Assembly: GCF_014466955.1 (NCBI RefSeq)
Contig: NZ_AP023396.1
Coordinates: forward strand, 4,526,001-4,590,000
Reading direction: 5' to 3'
Length of the DNA stretch: 64,000 bases
DNA from: Nocardia wallacei
GTDB lineage: Bacteria > Actinomycetota > Actinomycetes > Mycobacteriales > Mycobacteriaceae
The position numbers were made by a program, and so were the translations under genes. The notes under the pieces were generated by a model. The model made no database searches and was not told the origin of the DNA. It saw nothing but the letters and a program-made list of their open reading frames with translations. Of the stretch, positions 1-11,847 are shown piece by piece; the stretch's first letter is position 1; each line of letters starts with the position of its first letter.

Positions 1-3000
1 GCGGCCGGTTCGATCGACGTCCACACGTGCGGCTCCCCGCCCGGTTCCATCTGCACGTGGCAGTATTCGACTTGTGCGTCACGGCTCGCTGCGGCCACAC
101 CAGGATCGGCCAGCACGTCCTCATGGTCTCCCGCACCGCCGACGATCACCAGCCGCCTCGGCGTACCCGGCACTAGGACCGCTCGGTCCGAAATAGGTTC
201 CGCGCCAGAGACAGTGCGCACCATCCGCTCGACGACATCGGCGGCGAGGACATCCTGCATCTGCTTCACCCGATCCCAGCGCATCGACGCATCGAGCCTG
301 CCGTACTCATCGGCCATATCGGACAGTTCGCGCCACTGATGCTGTCGACGCCGCAGTTCGGGCAACCGATCCGATGGATCAGTCGCCAGTTCTGTGTCCA
401 GCGCAGCAATCTCGTGCGCCACCCGCTCTCTGGTCACCGACCTGAAACCTCCGGCGATACCGAGTTCGGCCGCCGTCTCAGCCAACCGCCGGGACAGATC
501 GTTCGCCAATACGGCATCGTGGTCGTAATCCAGGGAAGCTCGGCGCATCCGTTCCGCACTCTCGGGTGTGAGGTCGTAGCGGCGATGATTCTTGGTGGCG
601 GTGACCGTTGCGACCTCAGAACGGGTGCGCGCAGCCGCCTCCAACGCTTCATAGCCATCGCGGTAGTACCGACGGTAACTGCGACCGTCTACCCACCTGA
701 AGGTGGCGACTTCCTGTTCGCACGCTCTCATCGCCGACGCGTGCGCCTGCTGGTGAATCTGTTCCGGGGTCAGTGCGGCCCCGATGCGACGCTCTACGGC
801 TTTGTCATATGCCTCGTTGTAAGCGGCCTCTGTTACCTGGAGAGGTATTTCGAGTCCGAGCGTTCGAAGTTCGACGGCCAGCCCCGCCATGAGGCGGAAA
901 CACTCCGTCTCCTCCACGACCATGGCCCACACATATTCGTCGATCGACATCGATAGCGGATCATGAACCGTGCGACCGTCGACGAAGAACTTGGCGTGCA
1001 TGAACTCGTGTACGAGAGCCAGCGCGTGGGCCACAAAGTCGTTCCCAGAGGTGAAAACCGTGGCAGCCAGTGCGCTTTCGACCCACTCGCCATCGCGGTG
1101 ACCGCTGCCTCCCATCAGCTCGAAACGCGCGTGCACCGGCATCGACTCCAGCGACGCCAACACCCGGCGGCCAACACGGGTATGCCGCAGCAACTCCTTG
1201 ACCTGTTCCGGCGTCGAGTCTACGGCGTGCCCGCCGAACACAGCCTGAGCACCGATGCCACCAGCGTCCGGGTCAATGCGGTGAGGACCACCGCCAGCCG
1301 GTGTAAACGCGGGAAGAGAAGGCGGCTGAAGCGAATCGTCCGGCAACGCCGACTGAGCAAGGTCCTTGACCAGTACGCGAGCCATCTCTACATCAGGAAC
1401 TCGAACCCGACTACCGTCCGCCTGCTCCACAATCCCATAACACTGCACGGCCCCCCGCCCCCAATCGACATAACCCAACCGCTCGTACAGGCGTACCGCA
1501 CCGGTATTGCTCGGAAAGACCGCCAGAGCGACACGATCACGACCCGCTTCCACACGGGCATACCGCTCCATCCGCGCAATCAACTCACTGCCGATTCCAC
1601 CACCCCGAAAACCATCCGCCACCTCCAGGTGGTTGATCAACGCAACACCCGGAAGACCGGACCGAATCTCCGGCTCCTCCGCATCCTCGAGCCACAAAAA
1701 CCCGTGCGCCACCAGACCGCCGCCACGACGCGCCACGAACAACACACCACCCCCCCGATCCTGACGCTGCAGACGATCCTCGAAGACCCAGGACTGACCG
1801 AACCGCTCGGACAAAGCCCCCAAATCCGCCACCGTCGCCACTTCGACCATCAGACCAGACAGAACCTGCTTACCGCCACGCTGCGGGATCTCGAACCGAA
1901 CCTCGTCGAATGTCTCAGCGATATCCCGATACGTCACCGCACTGGGCGCGAATATGCGAAGGTAGAGTTCGATGAATTCTTTGGAGGGCGGCGTCTTTCC
2001 GCTTTCGACGTTCCTGACGGCCGCGATGGTGAGCATACGCGCCGCCTTCGCCACTTGCGACTGAGAAAATCCCGCCGTGTCGCGAAGATATTTGAGGTAA
2101 TGCCGCAGCTCTTCAAAACCCTCCGGATATCGAGGGACGGCGGGTACCAGGGCCAGCAGGTATTGCTGCACGGTATCCGTCGACGGGATGGACACTCCGG
2201 TCTCGATCTTGTCGATCGTTTCCGTCGACACGCCCATCGTCTCAGCAATCTGCTCCCGACCGCGTCCGGATTCCAGGCGGAATACCTTCAAAACTGCGCC
2301 GAGGTGCGCGTCGTCATAGACCCGCCAAGGTAAGCATGCCGCCAAAGCGCGCAAGTGCCCTTCCCAGGCTCGTCGCGACGGCGGCAGGTGCTGGGCCAAC
2401 TCTCGATGGCGAACGGTTGCCTCCAGGACACCAAGCTGAAGCGCAAATCGCTCGATCCGCACTCCCGCCTTCTCGCGAATGCGGCGCAGGCTCCGACCGA
2501 CCATGGGAGACCGAGTCTCCAGACCCGGGTAGAAGCGCTCGGCCAGGGTCGAATAGAGGCGACGGGCACCAGGTACGCGGCGCAACAAGGCACGCACCTC
2601 GTCGTCAGTGAGCGAACGCGGATCGACCGCTGCCTCGGCGGCGGCCCACGTCCCGCCAGTTGCCCCTATAAGCTCGTCCATCTGCTCAGCACTCAGTTCA
2701 AGATGGCGGCGGATTGCGCGCAACCAGTCCTGCGGACCGTCCCCGGAGCGCGGGCGCGGCACCGCCGCGTCGTGTTCCTGCCCCTGCCTAGCTGCGTCCT
2801 CGCGCAATGCGCGCTCTTTGTGCAATTGTTCGGAAAACTCCGTCTCCGGACCCACCGGTGCGGAGCGAATCTCAGGCTCCGGCAGTCCTTCTTCGTCCTT
2901 TGGCGGCCGGGCGCCGATCGGACGATCCGGTCCATCGGTGTGCTCTTCGAAGTCGGCCTGTTCGCGCAAACTGGGCACCAGTCGATCCAGGAAACGGCGT

Positions 3001-6000
3001 TGCAGATCCAGCAGGGCGTACGCCCGCAGGTCATCGAGCGACCAATCGACCGATCCCATAAGGAGCGGCCGAAGTGCCTCGGCGGCAGCGTCGATCATGG
3101 CGGGCAGGGTCTGCAGGTTCTCCGGCAGAAGTGCGGTACCGACGTACTGCCGCACGCTGTCGACGAATTCCTCGAGGATCGCGTGTGGTGGTTCCGAAGT
3201 CGGGTAGCGCGCATTGACGACACCGGGTAGGGCTTCGCGTATCTCCTCGTAGCGGCGCAGCAGCGTTCGGCAGGTCGCCGCGTCGACGCCAGGCAGGCTG
3301 GTCTTCACGTACTCCATGCGGTACTCCGCCAGGATGGCGTCCTGGTAGGAATCGGCGCCTACGACGGTGCGCCACAGGCCGATCACGGTTGCCAACTGCT
3401 TCAGAACGTCGTCGTCCGGCCGAGCCGTCGTTTCCAATTGAGTGAGTTCGTCGGCCGCGGTGAGCAACCGATGCAGGTGCAGCCATAGGCGGCCGATCGC
3501 ATGCTGTTGCGGTGTAGCGAGCGCATCGGAGTCCAGTTGTGCGACAGTCTGTATGGCTTCTTGGGATGTCAGAGTCGAAGCGGGATCGCCGGTGAGGCGG
3601 GGGTCGCCCGCGTTTCGCCGCAGCTGGCTGAATTCACCAAGGTAAGCGTCGCGGCTTTCGTCCAACCGCTGACGTTCGGGCGTGCCGGGGATCGCAGCGG
3701 CGGGATCGAGACCGATTGTCCCTGCCGAGAGGAACATCTGCACGTGCAGAGAATCATCCTTACGACCGGATGGCCGGGAGCCGATGCCACCACCGGGTTC
3801 GAATGTCTCGGCGCCAGCGCCGAAGTACCGGTTCACACCTGTCTCCGTGCTGTCGGCGAGAGCCATGCTGGAATCGATGGCGTCGTCCGGGTTCTCGTCT
3901 CCTGCGGGCGATTGTTCGTATTCGGGTCGCCAGAGTTCTGTGGCGGCCGTCGGCACATTGTCGATGTGCGGTCGGCTGTCGGGTGGGCGGTGGCCCGCGT
4001 GCCTGAGTTCGTCCAGCTGGACTTGTGGTGGCACGTGGTTGCGCCGCGAAGCCAGGGAAACCACGTCGGCGAGTGGAGCGGAAGCGGCCGGGTTCCGGGA
4101 CTCGGAATCGCGCTCCAGAGCATTGCCGCCGCTGTCGAATTCGATGGCGCGGACTAGGCTGTCCTTTTCATTGAGCCGTTCGATGTGACTTCCCTGCTTC
4201 TTCTTCCACTTCTCGAAACGGACACTTCGCTTCAGGAGTGCCTTCGGGCCGGACAGGTCCTCGGGGAGGGTAGCCGAGCGAGTGTTACCGGCGTTGATGT
4301 CGAGCACGACGAGGTCCGGCTCGTTCTGGCGGTCGCTTCTATTGTGCAGCAACACCAAATGGGTCCGGACTTTCCCGTCCTGTCCTTCGTCGGTGTCGAT
4401 CCAGTTGTAGACGACCCAGCTGGCGCCTCCTGGTATTTTCGCCAGCGACTCGGCCGCTTTGTCCAGGCTGTCGAATGTCGTGAAAGCCCCTCCGCCGGAG
4501 GCGAACTGGACGTCGGCGCTGCCGTGGCCCGCCAGCGGTGTGTGCTCGGGCATGCGATAGGAGTGCTGATTGTCCGGGTAGAGCACGCGCATCATCGTCA
4601 CGGCGTTGTTGACGCAGCCGTTCGGGGTCCGCTGGTGCACGCTGACGACCAGGTCGAGCAGGGCGGTGACGGCCAGGTATTTCGATGCGGCCTCGACCAT
4701 GGGCTCGGCCGGTGCTTCGGTGTCGGTGGAGATCCGTGCGAGGTCTGCGACGGCGTCGGCGATCACCGCGCGGGTGATGGCGGCATCGACCTCGGCGGGC
4801 GGGCGGGGCAGGGTCGCCAGCGCTCCGGAGAACTTCTGGCGGGCTCGCTCCACCATGTCGCCGACCAGGCGTATTCCTTCCGCACCCGCGATCTGACCTG
4901 GGCGCAGGCCGAGTGCGCTCGCCAGTCGGTCACGCCGGTCTTCGAGCTGGTGCAGTGCTTGTTCGTCGGACAGGGTCATGTCGTGGACCACCGCTGCGGG
5001 CCCGGCGTGGTCGAGGTACTGATTCAGCGTTTCCACGGCGGCGGACGGCAGGCTTGCGTGCAACCGATTGAACGCTTGCACGGCCGCCGAGGTGTCCGGC
5101 TGTCGCAGCGGCCGGTCCGGCAGATCATCGTCGTCGTCGAGTGGGGCCGCGATCGCACCCGGGATCGCCCCGGCGATCCTCAGCCACCCGGCCAGACGGG
5201 CGAATCGCTCGGCCGGATGTTGCGGGCCGACAAGGCTATCGGCGCCGTGAGGTCCGGATGTCGGCAGGGCCGAATGCACCGGTCCGGGAGCGAAACCGCC
5301 ATCCATGGCCGGGACGGGTGCGACAGCCTGACCAGGGACGACGGCGTGGGGAAAGGCGTTGGTCCGACCAGGGGCGACGGCGTGGGGAGGGGCGTCCGCG
5401 GCCGGAGGGGTGTGCGCGTACCGGGCGCGGCCGGAGGCCAGGAGGTAGTGTTCGACCGCGCGCATCTGGGCCGGTGCCGCGTGCTCGCGCAGGACGCGCT
5501 CGGCGGCTGCGACGGCCCGGTCTGCCCGGTCGAGCGCGGCGCGGCTGTCGGCGGTGTTGTGGACCGCGTGCTCGGCGGCCGCCGCGCGTTGGGCGGTGAC
5601 GGCGTCGGTGAACATGACGACCTGCTCGGTGACGCCGTGGTTGGCGACGGTGCCGTGAAAATCCTCCGGGGAGAGATATTGCATGAAGGTGCCCGGTGTG
5701 CCGCCTGCTGCGCGGTCGGTGCTCGTACCGCCGCGGGATGCGCGGCCCACGCCCTGCTCGAACGCCCGTTGCCCCCGAGACGGCCCACCATCCATCCGGG
5801 CCAGGGTCCCGCCCAGCGCGATGGATTCCGGCGTGGGCTCCCAGTCGGTGCCGCGCAGATACTCCTTGTTGACGAACGCGACGGTGCCCGGCGCCCCCCC
5901 CCCATGCGTTCTTGATCCGATCGTTCGCCCACCGCTTGGCCGCCTCACCGGTGCCGTGCTCATCGGACGTACGGGCGTCGAGAACCAGATACTCGAGCCC

Positions 6001-9000
6001 GATCCCGTCGGCGACCGGTAGACCGTCCACCGAATCGAAGCGCACCTCGACTCCGTAGTGCGCGGCGGCCGCGTCGAGCATGGAGCGGATCACCTCGACC
6101 GGCGGTGCCTGCGCGATCCGCTGCCGCAACGCCGCCACCTCACCGGCGGGAGCACCGGCACGCTCACACGCGTCGAGCAGCGGATACGCCCGCGACAACG
6201 CCTGCACATGGTCGTGGGTGATCTGGTCGACCCAGTCGACCAGGCCCTTCTCGTGGTCGAACTTGTCGCGCCACCCGTGCAGCCGAATCCGGTTGCCGTT
6301 CTCGTCTTCGCGAACGTCGTCACCACGGATGTTCCTGTTGTCCATATGCTCGTTGAGCTGCGGACGGCCGTGCTGCTCCACCCCGACCAGCACACCGTTC
6401 TCATCGAAGACCGGCGTCAATCTCAGCTCCCCGACCACGTCACGGCCCATCTGCGCGAGCTTGTGATGCCGGGCCTCGTCGTTGAGCGGGTAGTGCCGTT
6501 CCAGCTGCGAGACGTAGTAGGGCGGATTCTCCGCGACGCCCGCGATACCGTAACGGTCGTAGAGTTCGGCCTCCACGATCTTGAGCGTGCCGGAGTATCC
6601 CGTCGGCCGCCCCAGATAACTGCTGCCGATCAGCTGATCCACCGAGATGTACAAGGCCTCCTCCGGCAGGTTGGCCCGCACCGGCACCCCTTCCTTGAGG
6701 TCCATGAACTGGCCTACCAAACCCTGCGTCCGGGTCTCGGTCCCCTCCTCCCGATTCGCCTGCAACTGATCGTTGGTGTCCGACGCCAACAGCAGGACCT
6801 TCCCCGGACCGTCCGCGGTGTCACCACGGCCTTCGATGTAATCGCTGTTGCGCACCCGCGCCCACTCCGCCAGCGCCGCACTGGCGTACAACTCGGCATC
6901 GGCCACCGTCACCGGCTCCCCGCCCACCAGGTTGAGCTTGGCGATCGCCGCCGGGGTCAGCACCGCCCGCCAGAACCCACGAGTGCCCTCCGGCCTGCCG
7001 AAATCGGCAGCCGTCAACCCGCCGGGCAGCCGCTGCGCGGCCTTGAACCGCTGCCAGACCTCCTCCAGCCGCGCCACCGTCCCGGGGTCCTCGTTCCCAC
7101 TGGCGCCGGGCGACAGCACCGCCTCACGGCCGTCGACCACCGTGTCCATCTCATCGATCGTGTGGACCTTCGCCCCACGCCCGCCCGGCAACGGCTCGAA
7201 CCGCTCGCCCAGACCGTGCTGCTCCGCAGCCTCGTCCAACGCGTCCTTGATCGCGTCCAGCGGCGGCCGATGCTCGCGCGACCGAGAAAACAGCCGCTCC
7301 CGAAGCGCCGCGACCGCCTCGCCCGGCGCACCCGCCGCGAGTAGGCGATCGAGAAAAGCCTTGCCCCGGCGCAACACCAGGAACTCGGCGTTCTCCGGTG
7401 TGCCGACGAACATCTGCCCGCGCCCCGGAGCCGCTTCCGGAAAGTCACCGTCCTGACTCATCTCCGCCAGCCGGTAGGTATCCACCGGCAGATCCCCGTG
7501 CTCGGACCTGGTGACCTGCTCCACCGACGCGATCGTTTCCAACACCAGCGAATCACTGCTGGTCCACACATACGCCACACCGTGCTGAATCGCGTCATCG
7601 ATGGTCTTCACGGTGGTCAGCAGCGTCTTGCCCTCACCGGTCTTCATATCCGCCAGCTCCAGCCCCCACGCGATACGCTGCGTCACCCGCATGTCCTTAC
7701 CGGTGGTCAATTCGGCCCACTTCCGCATGGCGAGATAACGCTCCGCGCGAGTCCCCTCCACGATTCCCTTCAGCAGTGCCTCCGGCGCCACCCCCACCGC
7801 CACCGGATCCGACGAATCCCCCTCGTACCGCATCTCCTCGTAGTATTCGGTCGCCAGCTCATCGGTCGCCATCATCGCCCGCAGCCGCTTGTCCGACGCG
7901 GCACGGAACGCCGCATCACGATCGGCCACTCCCGCCTCATACGCCGCGATATCCGCCCTACCCGCCTCCGCCGCCACCCGGAACCGCGCATCAATCGCCC
8001 GCACCCCCTCCGCCATGAGGCTCTCGCGCGCCGTCCGGTATGCCTCCGTACACCGCCGCAGTTCACCCTCGGCTGCCCGGACCCTGCCTCTCGCCGCCTC
8101 CTCGTGCTCGGCTAGCGCCCGGCGCCAGTACTGCTCCCGTACCGTCACCTCGGACCGGAAAGCCCTTCTCCCCCAACGCGACACCACCTCATTGCGGCCG
8201 ACCTCGGCGGCCCGCAGCCGGACAGCGTGATCAGCCCGCCCCACGGCGTCCTGCCCGATCAAGGCCCGTAGCAAGGCCTCCCGCTCGACCATCGCCGCCC
8301 GCAGCCGATCCCTGGCCCGGTCGACGCCGCGCTGCAAACCAGCGAGGTGCGCGGCCTCCGGCTCCGCGCTCCGGATGTAATCGCGATACTCCTGTTCTCG
8401 CCGCGCCAGGGCGGCCCCCGCCGCGTCGACCCGCTCCTGAACCGACCCGATGCTCTCCTCCACATGGCCGCGCACACTCGCCTCGTAGGCGGTCACCGCC
8501 GCCTCATGCGCATCATGACTTTCCGACCACTGCGCACGCGCCGCCGCCAGCGCCTCACGGCCCGCCCGCATGCGCTCACCGGTCTCCGCCTCCACCCGCG
8601 ACCGCTGCTCATCGGCCGCCGCGATCGCGGCCTCCTCCTCCGCCTTCCGAGCTTCGAAGCGTTCCTCGACCGCCTCGCTCACCGCAGCGTCGTGCGCGGC
8701 CCGCGCGGCCGCTACGTCACGACTCGCGATCTCCGACTCGAGGGCTGTGCGCGCCTCTTCCACCGCCGCCAACGCCCGATCCAGCTGCTTGCGAGCATCC
8801 ACCACCCGCTGATCATCGACAGCCACCTGATCGGCCAACTCGGCCCGCAACTTCGCCTCACGCCCGTTCACCACCGAGGACGCGGCACCGGCCGGACCAC
8901 TCTCCGCTACTGCAGCCCGGTTCTCCTGCACCCCCGACCGCACGACATTGGAAGCAATCGCCTCACGCACCCCACTCTGGACGGTCGACTCCGACAATTC

Positions 9001-10218
9001 GTAATGCCCGGTCGCACCTCTCGATTCGATGCCCTCAGGTTGCCCGTGTGTAGCGAGCCCGGCCGCTGACCGGCCGTTACCGCCCGAGCTGGCATCTGCC
9101 ATCGTGTGGCCGCGCGAACCTGGACCCACACCGCGGCCGGTGTTCTCAGCAGGCCCGCCGACAGACACGTCTGGCGGCCTGAAGCGTCCGCTGCTGTCGA
9201 TCACTGCTGTCGCCACTGCATCGGATCGGGCGAGTGCACCGGCGTGGGCGGCCATCGCTCCGCCGGCCGCACCATTGAGCAACTCCGCGAGCATCTGATC
9301 GAAATGTTGCGGCCACCCGGTGACCAACGCCGCCGCACCCAAGCCCGCCACCGCGCCAGCAGTCCCCTGGACCAGTCCGAGCAACGATCGACTGGCCCCC
9401 ACTCGAGGAAGAACCTTCAGCACAAGCTGACCTGCGACGATACCACCGACCGCACCACCGGCACCGCCCGCACCCATCGCGGCGATCGAGGTCAAGTCGA
9501 AACCGTTCGGATTCTCGCCGTTCGCACCAATCAGGGACATTTCCCGGTGTCCCTGCGCCCACTGCAGCAGTTGCACACCGCTGTCGACGGCCGCAGGGAA
9601 CGCCGCCGATTTCCCCACCACGGCAGCGAGTCGCAGTGGTCCCAGTCCTGTAATTCTGGCCACCGCGTTCGCCGCGTGCTGTGTGAAACCGTGCTTCAGG
9701 CCCGTGCGCATCATCTCGGCCTCGGCGCGTCCCTTGACCAGCATGGACTCCACCGTCGACGCCGCTGCCGCCTGCCCGGCCGGACCGGCCACCGCCGCTA
9801 CCGCCAGTGTCCGGTAGATCTGCCAGGCCAGCTGGATACCGAACGCGAACATCACGCACAGCGTCTTCTCCGCCTCATTCGCCGCCCCGTCCGCCTGATC
9901 GGCCAGAATCAGTGCCTCGTCGTGCAGCCGGACCGCGCCCCTGTCGTGCAGGCGCAGCATCTCGCGCGCCTGATCACCGAAAGCACCGAGCGAATCGTGC
10001 TGCGCCAGCAGGGCTCTCGCGTCTTCGGCACGGCCGCTCAACGCCACAGCGTGTTCCCGGAGCTGTGCAGCCAGCCACCGCATTCGAGACACATCGGCCC
10101 GCGGCAAGTCCCCACCGAATACCACCATCTCGATCGGTCGCCGCACGAATTCGGGCAAGCAGTCGAACAATTCCCGCGCCTGCACGGCCGGGTCCGACGA
10201 CAGCACCTCAGTCACCAT
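1..10218 (-). CDS. Giant multidomain polymorphic toxin-like protein (SecA-like motor, Tox-PL, HTH units, GNAT, HExxH), frame-broken and partial
   Basis: Starts at ATG 10218 and runs off the left edge. The first frame would stop at 5236, but removing one base from the C10 tract (5894-5903) restores a frame open to base 1, about 3,406 residues. Order, numbered after that correction: helical N-terminus with Gly/Ala-rich hydrophobic stretches (about 230-305); Ala/Glu/Arg coiled coils (450-810); SecA-like motor with MKTGEGKT (K864), IDEMD (D1022-D1025) and RGTDW just past the break; Pro/Ala linker; papain-fold deamidase-like Tox-PL domain with C1868, H1953, D1973; several XRE-like helix-turn-helix units (about 2490-2755); GNAT domain with RGGGIG near 2873; HEFMH at 3070-3074 with a downstream EETE. 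ATG overlaps the end of the WXG100-like gene. Probably a type VII-exported toxin; targets and export are inferred. Could be a pseudogene if C10 is genuine. Confidence 0.85.
5894..5903. repeat. C10 homopolymer that breaks the giant toxin frame
   Basis: Ten consecutive C on the plus strand (G10 in the coding strand). Upstream coding ends ...IKNAWGG and continues in the wrong frame as AGHRRVRQQG. With nine bases it reads APGTVAFVNKEYLRGTDWE, which fits the SecA-like motor and stays open to the window edge. It is a slip-prone tract: miscalled length, a real mutation, phase variation or frameshifting are all possible. Confidence 0.85.
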
Positions 10219-11830
10219 TGTCCGTCCCGCCCGCCGAGGACGCCGCGTCCATCAAGGCCTCGTAAACCACCTTCGCCTGCACGCTCGCTTGCGCCCCGTG
10301 CAGAACGACATCAGCGAACGCACACCCCACAGCCCGACGCACGTCGAAATCATCCACACCGCGGGTGCCAGCGAGCAGTTCGGCACGCCAGCCCCGGTAT
10401 CCGCGCACAACCTCACCGAGCGTCGTGTACCGCCCCGCCATCGAGCGCAGATACTCCGCGATCAAAATCCGCTGCACCCTCCGCCCGACCACACCTCCAC
10501 CGGCCGAGTCGAGCGCCCAGCCGAACTCACGCACCGTCGCCACATAGACCAGCAGATCCGCTGACGCTGGTAGTGAGTCGTCACTTTCAAGTTCAGGCCC
10601 CGATGTCGCAGCGGCTGCCCGCTCCGGTTTGCAGGCCATGTCCTGGTCCAGCGTTATCGACCGGACGGCCCGCGACCGGCCCTCACGCTGCCCGCCCTCC
10701 CATCGGACGACGGCTCCGCTGCCGAGGTCTGCGACCGCGACATGGTCGACGACGATGGCCGGGTAGTCGGTGAGTACACGATCGACCGCCGCCGCGAACT
10801 CACGCACGGCCGACTCGTCCAACCCGGGGATGTCGAACCCGGAGACCTCGACACCATGCCGACCGGCCAAGCTCCGCGCCAGCCACCCGAGCCCCGCCGA
10901 CACACCAGCTCTCCCGGCTGGCCGGTCTGCGGGCCGGTCGCGGCGGGATCGGTCCTGGCGTTCCTTTCCCGGCGCCCGCGGGCCGTTAGACGGAGGGCCC
11001 GTGGGACGTCCGTCGCTTCCCGCGGGCCCGCTGATCGGGGTGGCGGGCGGGGTTGTCCATGGAGTGGTCGTCCGTCCCGCACTCACCGCACGATCCGAAC
11101 CCCTGGCGGACATACCTTCTCGGGCACGCCGGGGCTTCTGCTCCACGAGCGGAGGTGATACCGCGCCGGACGAGCCGCGAGGTTCCCCGGCTCGTCCGGC
11201 GCCGTTGTGTCGGTTCGTGACCTCGGAGGTCGGCTGTGTAGGCTCGGGGACCTGCCGAGGGGCGGGCTGTCCTTCCAGCTCTTCCGGTGCCGTCTCCCTT
11301 CGCGGCGGCTGCTCGCCACCGGTTGCCTGGGCAGCCGGTTCAGTGAACGGCGTGCCGGAAGAGCCCGCGATACCGCCGGGCGCCAGGTGCGAGCGCACCG
11401 AAAAGGAAGGCACGGAACCAGACGACGCTACGCGTGCTTGAGGGCTCTGGAACGGCGCGACGTATGGTGACTGCGGGGTGCTGATTGCCGGGGTCGGGTC
11501 CCTGTGGATTCGTTCATCAGAGTCTCGGACGATGTGGTCGGCACTATCCTGATCTACGTCTTGGAAGCTGTGCGTGGCGTCGATGAGCCCTTGAGCGGTG
11601 TCACGCAGACTTTCCTGCATCGCTTGCAAGTTCGCCAGCAACTGAGCGGCGTGCGGTTCGAAGCCCACCGCGAAAGCCGTACCTAGATCATCATCACCCC
11701 AACATCCCTCAGCCTGTGCGAGATCGTCGCGCAAGCTGGTGTAGATGTCGCCGAATCGATCACCGAGAGCGGCCAGCAACGCGCCCTGCTGTCGAATACC
11801 GTCCGGGTCGAACCGAAACTCGCTGCCCAC
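10208..11830 (-). CDS. WXG100-like N-terminal domain protein with Pro-rich linker
   Basis: 540 aa from GTG 11830. The first ~100 residues are a helical hairpin of WXG100/ESX type: the turn carries CWGDDDLG and is followed by FEPHAAQLLANLQ. Residues ~120-310 are a Pro/Ser/Arg-rich disordered linker. The C-terminal ~220 residues form a separate folded region (for example GLDESAVREFAAAVDRVLTDY) of no recognised family. Its stop lies 11 nt inside the start of the giant toxin gene, so the two are translationally coupled. By analogy with ESX substrates it may be a co-secreted partner, adaptor or chaperone of the toxin; that role is inferred. It starts 17 bp after the upstream hypothetical gene. Confidence 0.8.
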   Translation of the reverse strand: MGSEFRFDPDGIRQQGALLAALGDRFGDIYTSLRDDLAQAEGCWGDDDLGTAFAVGFEPHAAQLLANLQAMQESLRDTAQGLIDATHSFQDVDQDSADHIVRDSDERIHRDPTPAISTPQSPYVAPFQSPQARVASSGSVPSFSVRSHLAPGGIAGSSGTPFTEPAAQATGGEQPPRRETAPEELEGQPAPRQVPEPTQPTSEVTNRHNGAGRAGEPRGSSGAVSPPLVEQKPRRAREGMSARGSDRAVSAGRTTTPWTTPPATPISGPAGSDGRPTGPPSNGPRAPGKERQDRSRRDRPADRPAGRAGVSAGLGWLARSLAGRHGVEVSGFDIPGLDESAVREFAAAVDRVLTDYPAIVVDHVAVADLGSGAVVRWEGGQREGRSRAVRSITLDQDMACKPERAAAATSGPELESDDSLPASADLLVYVATVREFGWALDSAGGGVVGRRVQRILIAEYLRSMAGRYTTLGEVVRGYRGWRAELLAGTRGVDDFDVRRAVGCAFADVVLHGAQASVQAKVVYEALMDAASSAGGTDNGD

Positions 11831-11847
11831 GATGCCGCCGCTTCCGA

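Noticed and set aside
339..2333. Long plus-strand open frames at 339-956 and 963-2333 as genes
   Set aside because: They are antisense to the giant minus-strand protein in the same codon phase, and their translations are Arg/His-rich without motifs, while the minus strand encodes clear GNAT and HTH domains.
5236..5893. The natural C-terminus of the giant protein at 5236
   Set aside because: After the C10 tract this frame becomes Arg/His-rich, whereas the neighbouring frame continues the motor and stays open to base 1.
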